Shown piece after piece: positions 15,810 to 23,662 of a stretch of 39,431 bases of DNA. The stretch is from contig JBBSDW010000008.1 of the NCBI GenBank assembly GCA_038240295.1, forward strand, positions 1-39,431, written 5' to 3'. Made by a program: the position numbers and the translations under genes. The notes under the pieces are model-generated. The model saw nothing but the letters and a program-made list of their open reading frames with translations. It was not told where the DNA came from and did no database searches. Source of the stretch: JABDDM01 sp038240295. GTDB taxonomy: Bacteria > Bacteroidota > Ignavibacteria > Palsa-1295. Numbering within the stretch: position 1 is the stretch's first letter; the number at the start of each line of letters is the position of its first letter.

Positions 15810-16319
15810 CTATAATGTTGATTCATCACGCCATCGCTCGGCGCGCCATGGAGTGCCGGGGGCATCGCGAATCAAATGAAAGATCGCTCGGCCATCGACA
15901 TGCTGTACGTCAGCGTCGTTATAGGTCACGTCGAGCGAATAGGTGCGTGTAATGTCGAAGGTAGTAGCCGTGCTGCTCGAATCCAGAACATTGCCCCAGA
16001 GGAGGTTTAGCGATTCGGATGATTGAAAGAGTCCGCTCGTCGTGCGGACTTCCTCGTCGCGCCCCCAGCCAAGATCGAGACCGCGATCGTAATCCCGATA
16101 ACTAAAGGTAAAGTCAGGCGCTAAAAGTGAAGCGTAAAACGTGGTGTCCTTGAACTGATAGGAATACCGGAAGGCAGTAAAATAACCTTCGATCGTCGTC
16201 GGATCGCCGAAACTCGAAACGGAAGGACCGTCGTCGATTTTTGGAGAAAATGGGTTGCAACTTTGCACAGCCACGCCAAGCGCAAGAAACGCGAAGACCC
16301 AGATCAGGCGCACTCGCAT
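15810..16319 (-). CDS. Putative lipoprotein 2 of a tandem pair
   Basis: The ATG at 16317-16319 shares one base with the upstream stop (TGATG); a TTG one codon earlier is unlikely. The signal is MRVRLIWVFAFLALGVAVQSC, with the lipobox Cys in VQSC followed by N-P-F, so the mature protein is probably lipidated and outer-membrane directed. The mature part (about 150 residues) contains YFTAFRYSYQFKDTTFYASLLAPDFTFSY, reminiscent of SnoaL/NTF2-like folds. It starts and stops in close contact with its neighbours, lipoprotein 1 and the heparinase-like protein. I cannot name a family. Confidence 0.7.
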   Translation of the reverse strand: MRVRLIWVFAFLALGVAVQSCNPFSPKIDDGPSVSSFGDPTTIEGYFTAFRYSYQFKDTTFYASLLAPDFTFSYRDYDRGLDLGWGRDEEVRTTSGLFQSSESLNLLWGNVLDSSSTATTFDITRTYSLDVTYNDADVQHVDGRAIFHLIRDAPGTPWRAERWRDESTL

Positions 16320-16954
16320 CAAAGCAGCTTCAGTTTAAGATCGGTCCACGAAGATTCACCAACCTGCGTCGCAGCAACGTCCGTCCAGGTGAGTATTCTC
16401 CACTCTTTCGTTGACTGCTCGGTTGTGACAAGTTCTACCTGGAAGTGCAGACTCCCCGAAACACTCGCTGGGATGCCGCTCGATTGATCGACCGGCAGCA
16501 GCAAACTATAACTCGCATCGACCGTCCCGCTTGTCGCGTTCGATTGATTGATCTGCAGATTCGAAAGGATGACCGTGATCCTCGGATCCTTCGGAAGCAC
16601 CGAGCGAAGCTTTGTCAAAGCAGACTGCTCGCTCTGCACATTCCACCCATTAAATTGCGTTTTGTCGACGCCCGAGCGCGGTACAAACTGGTAAACGCCA
16701 TTGCCGCCGCCCGAAAGCGAATCGGTCGCCGCGATCATCGTTCTCGCGAAATTTGCCGCATCGACAACTTCGAGCGCTCCTTTGAAATTATCGAGCAAGT
16801 TGGATATCGTAGTCGCCGAGGTCCAGATAAACGTAGTGCCCGCTTGTGGCGGATCGGGTGTGCGCGTCGAAAAGAGATCGCAACCAGTGACGATGAGCAG
16901 GAGCGTAACTGCTCCGGCGACGGCTACGAACGATCTTTGGCAAATGGCTCTCAT
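16319..16954 (-). CDS. Putative lipoprotein 1 of a tandem pair
   Basis: The 211-residue precursor has a Sec/SPII signal (SFVAVAGAVTLLLIVTGC) with lipobox IVTGC at about residues 21-25. The mature domain has no motif I recognise. It contains GALEVVDAANFARTMIA and a strand-rich second half (VDASYSLLLPVD, GSLHFQVELVTTE) typical of small NTF2-like or lipocalin-like envelope proteins. Its ATG overlaps the methyltransferase stop by 4 bases (ATGA), and its stop overlaps the lipoprotein 2 start. It may be one of a pair of structural envelope proteins, but this rests on context only. Confidence 0.7.
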   Translation of the reverse strand: MRAICQRSFVAVAGAVTLLLIVTGCDLFSTRTPDPPQAGTTFIWTSATTISNLLDNFKGALEVVDAANFARTMIAATDSLSGGGNGVYQFVPRSGVDKTQFNGWNVQSEQSALTKLRSVLPKDPRITVILSNLQINQSNATSGTVDASYSLLLPVDQSSGIPASVSGSLHFQVELVTTEQSTKEWRILTWTDVAATQVGESSWTDLKLKLL

Positions 16955-17703
16955 CGTGAAACGAACATGATGAGTCGCGGCGAACGTTCGGCATCGAACG
17001 GAACACCCGAATAGGTACCCGCCATCGATCGAATGCGAAGTCCTGCTTTTGCGAACATGACCTGAAAATCCTTGAGGGTAAAGAGCCTCACCGATTCCAA
17101 AAATTCCTGTGCTTCGGCAACACTTTCGCCGCGCGCATTTCCCCGAATGAGCATTCGTTTTTCGACGCGGCCATTTTCGATCCAGCGTGTTTGTTCGAGG
17201 CGTTTGCCATCAGGGAGGATACGCTCATCATGCGCGACGACATGCGTACGAACCCAATCGGCATTGAAAAAATCGACGACGAACGTTCCTTCCGGGCTTA
17301 AAAGCGCAGCTACTGCATCGATGACCTGAGCATTTTCTTTATCGGATTCGAAATAGCCAAAGCTTGTAAAGACGTTGAGCACCAAATCGAATGTGCCATC
17401 GAGCTTGAGCGCCCGCATGTCCTGCTCGAGAAAATTGATCTTGAGGCCTTCACGCACGGCTTCCGTGCGAGCGCCAGCCAGAAGTGTTGTCGAGAGATCG
17501 ACACCGGTAACATCGTTATATCCGCGCCGCGCAAGTGAAATGGCATGACGACCAGAGCCGCACGCGAGATCGAGCACACGCCGCGTTTTATCGCTTCCGG
17601 TCGTTCGCTCGATCTGGTCGAGAAGATATTCGGCTTCCTCTTCATCGCGATGGTCATAGACCACCGAATAATTCGCGTCGCGAAACCACTCTCGGTACCA
17701 CAT
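16951..17703 (-). CDS. Class I SAM-dependent methyltransferase
   Basis: This 250-residue enzyme has the Rossmann SAM-binding motif I, VLDLACGSGRHAISLARRG (about residues 42-60), followed by the acidic GVDLS loop for the ribose and LDGTFDLVLNVFTSFGYF (motif IV region). Later features are a catalytic-domain FVVDFFNADWVR segment and a C-terminal LFTLKDFQVMFAKAGLRI helix-strand of the kind seen in small-molecule methyltransferases. The substrate is not indicated. It begins 6 bases after the recR stop and overlaps the first lipoprotein gene by 4 bases, so it is the bridge between the DNA-repair and envelope parts of this run. Confidence 0.88.
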   Translation of the reverse strand: MWYREWFRDANYSVVYDHRDEEEAEYLLDQIERTTGSDKTRRVLDLACGSGRHAISLARRGYNDVTGVDLSTTLLAGARTEAVREGLKINFLEQDMRALKLDGTFDLVLNVFTSFGYFESDKENAQVIDAVAALLSPEGTFVVDFFNADWVRTHVVAHDERILPDGKRLEQTRWIENGRVEKRMLIRGNARGESVAEAQEFLESVRLFTLKDFQVMFAKAGLRIRSMAGTYSGVPFDAERSPRLIMFVSR

Positions 17704-17709
17704 GCAGCC

Positions 17710-18318
17710 TTAGATCGTTGTGCGGCCTTCGAGCGCTCGCGCGAGCGTTGCATCGTCCGCATATTCAAGATCGCTGCCGATCGGAATTCCGCGTGCGATC
17801 CGCGAGACACGGTCCACGATTGGCCGCAATAGTTTTGCAAGATAGAGCGTCGTCGCTTCGCCTTCCACGTTCGGATCCATCGCGAGGATCACTTCACGCA
17901 CCGGTTCGCCTTCATCGGGTGAGAGTCTTCTGAGCAGCTCTCGAATTTTCAGATCTTCGGGACCAATGCCTTCCAGTGGCGAAAGCGAGCCGCCAAGCAC
18001 ATGATAGAGGCCTTTGAATTCATTTGTTCGTTCGATTACGAGCACATCGTTCGGCTCCTCGACGACACAAATGATCGAGCGATCACGCTTTGTATTGCGG
18101 CAGATGGGACAAGGATCTTCTTCGGTGATATTCGCGCAAATCGTACAAGTTCGTACTTTCTGCTTCAACTCGCCGATCGACATCGCGAGGCCCTGCACAT
18201 ATTCATTCGGCTGCTTCAGCAAAAAAAGCGCGAGCCGCTGCGCCGTCTTCCTTCCGATGGTTGGCAAACCGGAGAGCCGTTCGATCAGAGTTTCGAGCGC
18301 TGGGGAAGTATAGAGCAT
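17710..18318 (-). CDS. recR: Recombination mediator protein RecR
   Basis: RecR forms a DNA clamp with RecO and loads RecA on gapped single-stranded DNA. The 202-residue protein has the helix-hairpin-helix near residues 11-34 (LIERLSGLPTIGRKTAQRLA), the C4 zinc finger with Cys58, Cys61, Cys70 and Cys73 (TCTIC...CPIC) and the Toprim domain from about 82 (IICVVEEPNDVLVIE, then LGGSLSPLEGIGPEDL). The gene order ybaB-recR is the common one, although dnaX is not beside them here. A 15-base duplicated segment contains its start codon. The methyltransferase follows after 6 bases. Confidence 0.95.
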   Translation of the reverse strand: MLYTSPALETLIERLSGLPTIGRKTAQRLALFLLKQPNEYVQGLAMSIGELKQKVRTCTICANITEEDPCPICRNTKRDRSIICVVEEPNDVLVIERTNEFKGLYHVLGGSLSPLEGIGPEDLKIRELLRRLSPDEGEPVREVILAMDPNVEGEATTLYLAKLLRPIVDRVSRIARGIPIGSDLEYADDATLARALEGRTTI

Positions 18319-18340
18319 TCGTTATTAGAGCATTCGTTAG
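18311..18340. repeat. 15-base tandem duplication around the recR start codon
   Basis: TAGAGCATTCGTTAT and TAGAGCATTCGTTAG are adjacent (18311-18325 and 18326-18340; 14 of 15 identical). On the minus strand each copy contains ATG-CTC. The proximal copy is the recR start; the other reads ATG-CTC-TAA, a two-codon decoy frame lying between the ybaB stop and recR. Confidence 0.8.
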
Positions 18341-18660
18341 AGGCCAGGAATGTTGGGCAGAAAGCCACGCGTCGCCTCAGACATTTTGGTCTCCGAAAGC
18401 TCGCGCGCCCGTTCCATCACCCGGTTGACCGCTGCTACGACGAGATCCTCAAGCATCTCCTTTTCATTGACATCGATCACTTCCTTTTCGATCTTGATGC
18501 TTACAAGCTGCTGCCTGCCGTTGGCTGTCGCCGAGACCATTCCGCCGCCCGCTTCCGCAGTAACACTCATCGCTGCGAGTTCTTCCTGCACTTTCGCGAG
18601 TTGATCCTGCACGCCCCGAAGCTGCTCCATCATTTTTCCGATATCCCCTTCCATCTCCAT
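18337..18660 (-). CDS. YbaB/EbfC family nucleoid-associated protein
   Basis: YbaB/EbfC proteins are small homodimers that bind DNA as tweezers and coat the nucleoid. The 107-residue length is typical. The N-terminal half is helical (MMEQLRGVQDQLAKVQEELA), followed by the conserved three-stranded sheet with GGGMVSATANGRQQLVSIKI and the C-terminal helices with EKEMLEDLVVAAVNRVMERA. The ATG at 18658-18660 is the obvious start; a second in-frame ATG lies two codons later. It sits upstream of recR, as in most bacteria. The gene stop falls inside the 15-base repeat at the recR start. Confidence 0.93.
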   Translation of the reverse strand: MEMEGDIGKMMEQLRGVQDQLAKVQEELAAMSVTAEAGGGMVSATANGRQQLVSIKIEKEVIDVNEKEMLEDLVVAAVNRVMERARELSETKMSEATRGFLPNIPGL

Positions 18661-18683
18661 TCTTCAAAATAAATTATGTCCAC

Positions 18684-18866
18684 TCACTCCTCGAACGAAG
18701 TTTCGACTCGGAGCGCTCCTGATTCCTCATCTACCGAAACCCGGATCACGTTCGGACGGCAACAAACCTGGCAATCCTCGATATATTCCTGCAGTGCACC
18801 AGCCGATTCGTCATAAACCGTTTCGTTCAATTCGCCACAGACCGCGCATTGGTATTCGATGATCAT
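18684..18866 (-). CDS. CPXCG-type cysteine-rich zinc-ribbon protein
   Basis: The 60-residue protein starts at ATG 18864-18866 (MIIEYQCAVCGE). It has two cysteine knuckles: Cys7-x2-Cys10-Gly and Cys32-x2-Cys35-Cys36 in EDCQVCCRPN. The spacing is that of the CPXCG family of small zinc-ribbon-like proteins of unknown function. The C-terminus is acidic (EESGALRVETSFEE). Its start overlaps the HAD phosphatase stop by 4 bases (ATGA), so it is co-translated. An in-frame extension to 18947 would run inside the HAD gene and is unlikely. The role may be metal or redox sensing, but this is not shown. Confidence 0.8.
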   Translation of the reverse strand: MIIEYQCAVCGELNETVYDESAGALQEYIEDCQVCCRPNVIRVSVDEESGALRVETSFEE

Positions 18867-19570
18867 GCAGTTGTGAATATCGCTTGAAGCACTTTTTCGG
18901 TATCGGTTAGGTCGTCGAAAAAACGAAAGACTTTCTCGTTTGCACATTCCTCACGGAGTTCTTTGCCGGTCAGAGTAATGATCGCTCGGGCGTGGATCGC
19001 ATTTGCGCATCGTGCATCACGATGGCTGTCGCCGATTATCACTACATCCGCACTGGCGAAATCCTTGCCGAGTAATTCGTGCGCTTTGGCGAGTGCGATC
19101 GGTCCAAGCAAATTCCGATCGTGCGACTCGGTTCCATAAACGCCGAAGGCGAAATACTCCCTTAGCCCAAAGACATCGAGCTTTGCCTTCGCTCCGCCTG
19201 GCGTGTTGCCCGTCAATATTGCAAGCGTGCAATCAGTCCTACTCGAAAGCGCTTCGAGCAATTCTACCACGCCCGGCAATAATCGCAGCGATTCTTCCGA
19301 CATTAATCTTGCAAGCGATTCCTCGATATAGGTCATAGCTCGCGTATGCAGCGCTTCGTGATCTTCTTTTTTGAGGCCGAGACGTTCCGACATTTCGCGA
19401 ACGATCTGTGAATCGGTTTTGCCACTATAGTCGAAGCCCTGCAAGTCGATCGAAAGCGCGCATTCATCTCGAAACAGCCCCTCGAAGATCGGACGAATAA
19501 CGTCGCCGCGCATCCTGACGAGGGTGCCATCGATATCGAATAAGATCAGTATCTCTCGTGCTTCTGCCAT
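18863..19570 (-). CDS. HAD superfamily hydrolase (phosphoglycolate phosphatase-like)
   Basis: The protein begins near the first motif: ILILFDIDGTLVR holds the nucleophile Asp and the acid/base Asp two residues later. ILTGNTPGG is motif II, the Lys of motif III is in the LAKAHELLG region, and VVIIGDSHRDARCANA is motif IV with the magnesium ligands. The cap domain (residues about 20-95) is helical, as in subfamily I (PGPase/beta-PGM-like). I chose the ATG at 19568-19570 (235 residues); a GTG 30 bases upstream is possible. Phosphoglycolate or a related small phosphate ester is a reasonable guess, but the substrate is not proven. It overlaps the CPXCG gene by 4 bases. Confidence 0.88.
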   Translation of the reverse strand: MAEAREILILFDIDGTLVRMRGDVIRPIFEGLFRDECALSIDLQGFDYSGKTDSQIVREMSERLGLKKEDHEALHTRAMTYIEESLARLMSEESLRLLPGVVELLEALSSRTDCTLAILTGNTPGGAKAKLDVFGLREYFAFGVYGTESHDRNLLGPIALAKAHELLGKDFASADVVIIGDSHRDARCANAIHARAIITLTGKELREECANEKVFRFFDDLTDTEKVLQAIFTTA

Positions 19571-19683
19571 CAATGTAGTCTTGCTGCGGGCATTCAACAC
19601 GCAACCGCCCGATTGACTCCACGACTTGTGGCGACTTTTCTTTCGCGATTCTGTTCAGTGATGCTCAACGATCAAATGCACGC

Positions 19684-21462
19684 ATGAAGCTCTCGGACAT
19701 CGGACAGTTCTCTCCACTCGTTAAGGATTATGTCGGCAGGTTCAACGATTCGCCTGTCAAGAATTTCTTCACGTTACCTCCCAGCACTCATTCGAATGCG
19801 TTCAAAACCTTCGTAACAGACCGAGCCGCCGGCTGGGCTAAGAATGCCGAGCACCGAAAAACGTTAACCAATCTACTCCGCGAGCAACATGGAGCCAATG
19901 GCACACTGAACGCAGCTGTCGCGGCCAACATCGAGCGGCTTGCGCAAGCCAATGCTGTCGCCATCGTCACTGGTCAGCAGGTTGGCATTTTTGGCGGTCC
20001 GCTCTACACCCTCTACAAAATTCTGACGACGCTTAAGCTTGCCAGGCAGTTAAAAGTCGAAATGCCCGAGCTTGAATTCGTACCGGTCTTTTGGCTTGAG
20101 ACCGAAGATCACGATATCGAAGAAGCGACGTCGATCGGGGTGCTCGACACTGCCTTCACGTATCGCGTCATTCGATATGAACCGAGCGATCTGCCGCAAG
20201 CGCTCGCGCAGACGCAAAAACAATGGCGCAAGCAGATCGGCCCGCTCAAGATCGAGCCTGCACAACTCGACGCAACGATCTCGCAACTTCGAGAGGCACT
20301 GCAGCCAACAGAATTCACCGATCAGGTGATCGAAACGATCCGTCGATCTTACGACGCAAAGCAAACATTTGCAACGGCCTTCGCAAAATTGCTCGACCTC
20401 TTTTTTGCCGAGGATGGGCTTCTCGTTCTCGACGCCAACGATGCAACCGCAAAGCAACTTGCCGAAACACTCTTCACGAAAGAACTCTCGACCTCACCGC
20501 AGCTGAGCGAGACGATCATCCACCAGACTGCTGAACTCGAAGAGCATTACCATGCGCAAGTAAAACCCCGCGCACTAAATTTTTTCTATCTCGATGGCGG
20601 CGAGCGCTATCCGCTGATTGAAAAAGAAGGCCTCGAATCGGGACAAGAGCGCGCATTCTTTTTGCAGCCGACAAAACGCGTCCTGACGCTCACCGAGCTG
20701 CTATCGAAGGTTGCGACTGAGCCCGAGCGATTTAGTCCGAACGTGGTGCTTCGACCGCTCTATCAAGACACACTATTGCCAACGGTAGCCTACGTTGCGG
20801 GACCTGGCGAGATCGCCTATTTCGCACAATTCAAATCGGCGTATCAGTGGGCTGGAATTCAGATGCCGATGATCGCGCCGCGCTTGACCGCGAGTATCGT
20901 GGAAGATCGCTTTCAGAAACTGCTTGACAAGCAAGGCATCACGATCGAAGAACTATTAAGCGGGGGACGCGAAAGAGTGCAATCGTTTCTCGATGGACTT
21001 TCGGATGCCGAGCTTGCTCCGAACTTTGAACGGGCGATGCAATCAACCGAAACCGCGATGGAGGGACTTCGCGAAGGAGTCACACGCACCGACGCAACGC
21101 TTGGCGACGCACTAACGACACTAAAGGGAAAACTCTCGACCACGATTCGCGATTTCCTCGCGAAGACACTCGCAGCCGATCGCAAACGCCACGCAAACGT
21201 GAAAAGCCAGTTCGAAAAACTTCTCTCTGCGCTCATGCCCCGCGATTCGCTCCAGGAGCGCGAACTCTCGATCTTCTATTTCATTAACAAATATGGCTTC
21301 ACGTTCTGGGAACATCTCAAATCAGAACTCCTCGAATCATCGGCAAATATTGATGAGCACCAAATACTCCTCGTAGGAGATATTTTAAGTGATAGCAGGA
21401 ATGCCGATTTGAATAATTCTGAGACTTCTGAACCGGCGCGCGAAAGATTGGTGGCGCAATAA
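19684..21462 (+). CDS. bshC: Bacillithiol biosynthesis cysteine-adding enzyme BshC
   Basis: BshC attaches cysteine to GlcN-malate to finish bacillithiol, the main low-molecular-weight thiol of Firmicutes and also found in many Bacteroidota and Chlorobi. The 592-residue protein is slightly longer than the Bacillus form. The diagnostic stretch VTGQQVGIFGGPLYTLYKIL (about residues 95-114) and the EFVPVFWLETEDHDIEEAT motif (about 138-156) are present, followed by the LYQDTLLPTVAYVAGPGEIAY segment. The long C-terminal coiled-coil-like region is also family-typical. It stands alone, divergent from the HAD gene. BshA and BshB are outside the window. Confidence 0.95.
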   Translation: MKLSDIGQFSPLVKDYVGRFNDSPVKNFFTLPPSTHSNAFKTFVTDRAAGWAKNAEHRKTLTNLLREQHGANGTLNAAVAANIERLAQANAVAIVTGQQVGIFGGPLYTLYKILTTLKLARQLKVEMPELEFVPVFWLETEDHDIEEATSIGVLDTAFTYRVIRYEPSDLPQALAQTQKQWRKQIGPLKIEPAQLDATISQLREALQPTEFTDQVIETIRRSYDAKQTFATAFAKLLDLFFAEDGLLVLDANDATAKQLAETLFTKELSTSPQLSETIIHQTAELEEHYHAQVKPRALNFFYLDGGERYPLIEKEGLESGQERAFFLQPTKRVLTLTELLSKVATEPERFSPNVVLRPLYQDTLLPTVAYVAGPGEIAYFAQFKSAYQWAGIQMPMIAPRLTASIVEDRFQKLLDKQGITIEELLSGGRERVQSFLDGLSDAELAPNFERAMQSTETAMEGLREGVTRTDATLGDALTTLKGKLSTTIRDFLAKTLAADRKRHANVKSQFEKLLSALMPRDSLQERELSIFYFINKYGFTFWEHLKSELLESSANIDEHQILLVGDILSDSRNADLNNSETSEPARERLVAQ

Positions 21463-21481
21463 TGTCGTGCGTTTTCCACCA

Positions 21482-22442
21482 CTACTCTATCTTAACGATC
21501 TTAAGTGATCGAACTTCTCCATTGCCGGTAGAGAGCCGCACGTAGAAGGTGCCGGGTAACCATCTTTGGGCATCAATCGAAAATATGTGTAAGCCCTGAT
21601 CATAGACGTGGCCATTGCCATCGCCTTGAACCATCCGTCCCAGTTCGTCATAGACCTCCACTCGTACGTATGCCATCTGACTCAAATCGAATTCAACGCC
21701 GGTTGACTTCGAGAAAGGATTGACGGTGATCTTACTCGATACGATCATTTGATGAGCAAGCGTTCCTTTGATCGGCACTCCGGAATGGAAACGGAGTGTG
21801 TCGCCTGTCGTTCGAGACGTACGAACAAGGGTCATTGCATCATTACAATACCACTGATCACTTTGCGACACATAGAGAATGGCGATCAAATAGTTTCGAA
21901 AGTATAATTGCCCAGCAGCACCGTGAAACTGCGTTGCATGACTCTGCACCTCGTCAAGCACGCGGAATATTTCACCGGAGTTTGGTTCGCCGGAGCAATG
22001 ATCGACGAAATAGCGAGCAGTATCAAAAGCTTTGTCGTAGTCTCCCTCGCTCGCTAAACCATCACCTATAGCGAGGACATCCTGGCAACTCACGCTTTGA
22101 ACACTTGCGGGGCAATATCCGCTGACTATCTCCCGTGCCGGTATGCGATGCACTGAGGTAGTCTTTTGTTGTTAGAAACTTCCAGGATAAAACGCCAGCG
22201 GAATCGCTCGATATCGCATAGACTTCGACGCCCGACTGATATCCGTGCACGGTCCAGATCCGGCCTTCTCCGCCAGTGAACTTCACCGAGTCAGCGAGTG
22301 CTGGTTGCACCGAAGTGACCTTCATAATCGAACTGTCAGCAGCCGCAGCGCGACCGACGTTTGGGACGGTGCTCGCAGAGGATGTTGCCGCAGCAAGCAA
22401 GGTCGCACCGATGATCACAAGAAGACCCGTTAATTTTTTCAT
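21482..22442 (-). pseudogene. T9SS-sorted secreted protein interrupted by a +1 frameshift
   Basis: The upstream reading frame (22062-22442) begins with a signal peptide, MKKLTGLLVIIGATLLAAATSSAS, and continues as a secreted domain. The downstream frame (21482-22153, GTG start) has no signal but ends with a type IX sorting domain (NPFSKSTGVEFDLSQMAYVRV, then a YDELGRMVQ and a PGTFYVRLSTG-type end). T9SS cargo needs both parts, so the frames belong to one gene of about 315 residues. The frames overlap at 22062-22153 and differ by one base. A C-run of four at about 22112-22115 is a candidate site. Real pseudogene, programmed shift or assembly error are all possible. Confidence 0.75.
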
Positions 22443-22612
22443 AAGCCTGAATCATTTGATTCGCCATTGATCCTTCTCCGAGGTAATCCGCAGCAGGTTA
22501 GACTCATAAAGATACGAAAGTTTGTACCATTTTGGTTACCCGAACTTTCGACGCATCACGAGTCGAGCAATCGCCCGCATATCTCTACTCCTTTAAGAGA
22601 ACTTCCGATGGG

Positions 22613-22625
22613 GAGCATTCGTTAG
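22613..22625. repeat. Dispersed 13-mer, third copy
   Basis: GAGCATTCGTTAG here is identical to the segment at 18328-18340 near recR, and its first 12 bases match 18313-18324. Chance recurrence of a 13-mer at this scale is unlikely. It lies 70 bases upstream of the tRNA. Confidence 0.6.
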
Positions 22626-22657
22626 TGGCAGTCCCTGTTGAAGAAAACGGCTGAACT

Positions 22658-22671
22658 GCGCAAAATTGCGC
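22658..22671. other. Palindrome GCGCAA-AA-TTGCGC upstream of tRNA-Arg
   Basis: A perfect 6-bp inverted repeat with a 2-base centre, 24 bases upstream of the tRNA. It could be an operator or part of the tRNA promoter region. No more can be said from the sequence. Confidence 0.35.
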
Positions 22672-22695
22672 GTTTGGCGATGATTCGAGAGGTAT

Positions 22696-22769
22696 GCACC
22701 CGTAGCTCAATTGGATAGAGCATCTGACTACGGATCAGAAGGTTTGGGGTTCGACTCCCTACGGGTGCA
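22696..22769 (+). tRNA. tRNA-Arg (anticodon ACG)
   Basis: The 74-base cloverleaf has a perfect 7-bp acceptor stem (GCACCCG with CGGGTGC), a D arm (GCTC...GAGC), an anticodon stem TCTGA/TCAGA with loop CTACGGA (anticodon ACG, reading CGN after A34-to-I editing), and a T arm TGGGG-TTCGACT-CCCTA. The discriminator is A and CCA is not encoded. A run of six T at 22775-22780 follows and probably ends transcription. Confidence 0.97.
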
Positions 22770-23135
22770 CTGGGTTTTTTCCGCCCATTAGATACGATGA
22801 CCAAACTTGCATCGGGTCGTCTGTTCCCAGACCCCATTGCCTCGGCCAACTTTGAATTGGACATAAATGGAACCAATTATACCTATTTATACGTTTTAGC
22901 ATCCTAATCGAAAGTAAATCAAGGCCTATCTCCCCCTTTTCTTCAAGAGAGTTAATTATGAATTTACGATTTACACGCTCTTTCAATCTTTGTCCAAATC
23001 CTCGATTTCGATTCAAATAGTGGCTATTCATCTGGCAAAGGGTGCTTCTTTGGTGAATTAAGTTTGCACACGCGCGCCTTGAGGCTAAAATTTTTACTGC
23101 GTCCGTATCTTTGCCGCACTATATCAATCCGCAGA
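22770..23135. other. 366-base AT-rich stretch between tRNA-Arg and the DUF3224 gene
   Basis: The T-run after the tRNA is followed by a stretch much richer in A and T than the flanks. A minus-strand frame (22759-23031) runs into the tRNA and its protein resembles nothing I know. An AATTGG...CCAATT inverted repeat lies near 22855. I see no integrase, no repeat of the tRNA 3' end and no insertion sequence. It may be an old integration scar. The right end carries the promoter of the next gene. Confidence 0.45.
23106..23113 (+). promoter_or_regulatory. Candidate Bacteroidota-type promoter (TATCTTTG)
   Basis: TATCTTTG matches the TAnnTTTG -7 element. A TTG ends 24 bases upstream (23079-23081), close to the usual 17-23 base spacing. 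The predicted transcript start falls about 15 bases ahead of the ATG at 23136. Confidence 0.4.
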
Positions 23136-23546
23136 ATGAAAGCAATCAGCAATTATAAACCGACGAAATGGGACGAGTCGTCGATCAAGGAGATCTCGTC
23201 TGAAATGAAGATCAACAAAGTCTCGGCAGTTTTTACGTTCGAGGGCGGCGAGATCGAGGGTGAGGGTGCGGTTGAATATTTGATGTTTTATTCGCACTTC
23301 GATCCGAATGACCTCCACACTTCATCGGCAAAATACGTCGGACTGATTCGCATGAATGGCAAGCTTAATGGCCACGCCGGTACATTTGTAATGTCGGATA
23401 GCGGCACGTTCGAGAACGGAGCGCTCACTTCTACGCTCACGATCATCAAGGGATCCGGAACAGATGGACTTCAGCAAATTTCGGGCACCGCGAAATATTA
23501 TTCGAACGGCAAAGCCGTAACGATGGAGATCGACTACGAAGTTTGA
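23136..23546 (+). CDS. DUF3224-like protein
   Basis: The ATG at 23136 gives 136 residues (MKAISNYKPTKWDESSIKE...). An in-frame start at 23064 would add 24 residues that overlap the promoter. The sequence fits the DUF3224 pattern: an N-terminal W-D/E strand, the AVFTFEGGEIEGEGAVEYLMFY core, GLIRMNGKLNGHAGTFVMSDSGTFENG and a C-terminal SGTDGLQQISGTAKY motif (GSGT...L..ISG.A). The fold is a small beta-barrel related to allene oxide cyclase-like proteins. The function is unknown and no catalytic residue can be assigned. It stands alone after the tRNA, with the MFS gene 148 bases downstream. Confidence 0.8.
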   Translation: MKAISNYKPTKWDESSIKEISSEMKINKVSAVFTFEGGEIEGEGAVEYLMFYSHFDPNDLHTSSAKYVGLIRMNGKLNGHAGTFVMSDSGTFENGALTSTLTIIKGSGTDGLQQISGTAKYYSNGKAVTMEIDYEV

Positions 23547-23662
23547 AGCTCAGCTTCAGCGAGCGAGTCTCGCCTTCCCCGCATTAATGCTGACGATGGT
23601 CGCATCCCTTACTCGGATCGCCCGCGCAAATTGAGCAGCATTTGAACGAATGAATCGCAAGC

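Noticed and set aside
18866..18947. Longer N-terminus for the CPXCG protein
   Set aside because: The extension lies inside the HAD gene and the family starts directly before the first cysteine pair.
22622..22876. Minus-strand frame with PVGSRTPNLLIRSQMLYPIE
   Set aside because: This is the translated reverse complement of the tRNA-Arg gene, a common false protein annotation.
22759..23031. 90-codon minus-strand frame next to the tRNA
   Set aside because: It ends inside the tRNA, has no ribosome-binding site and resembles no family; I treat the region as noncoding.
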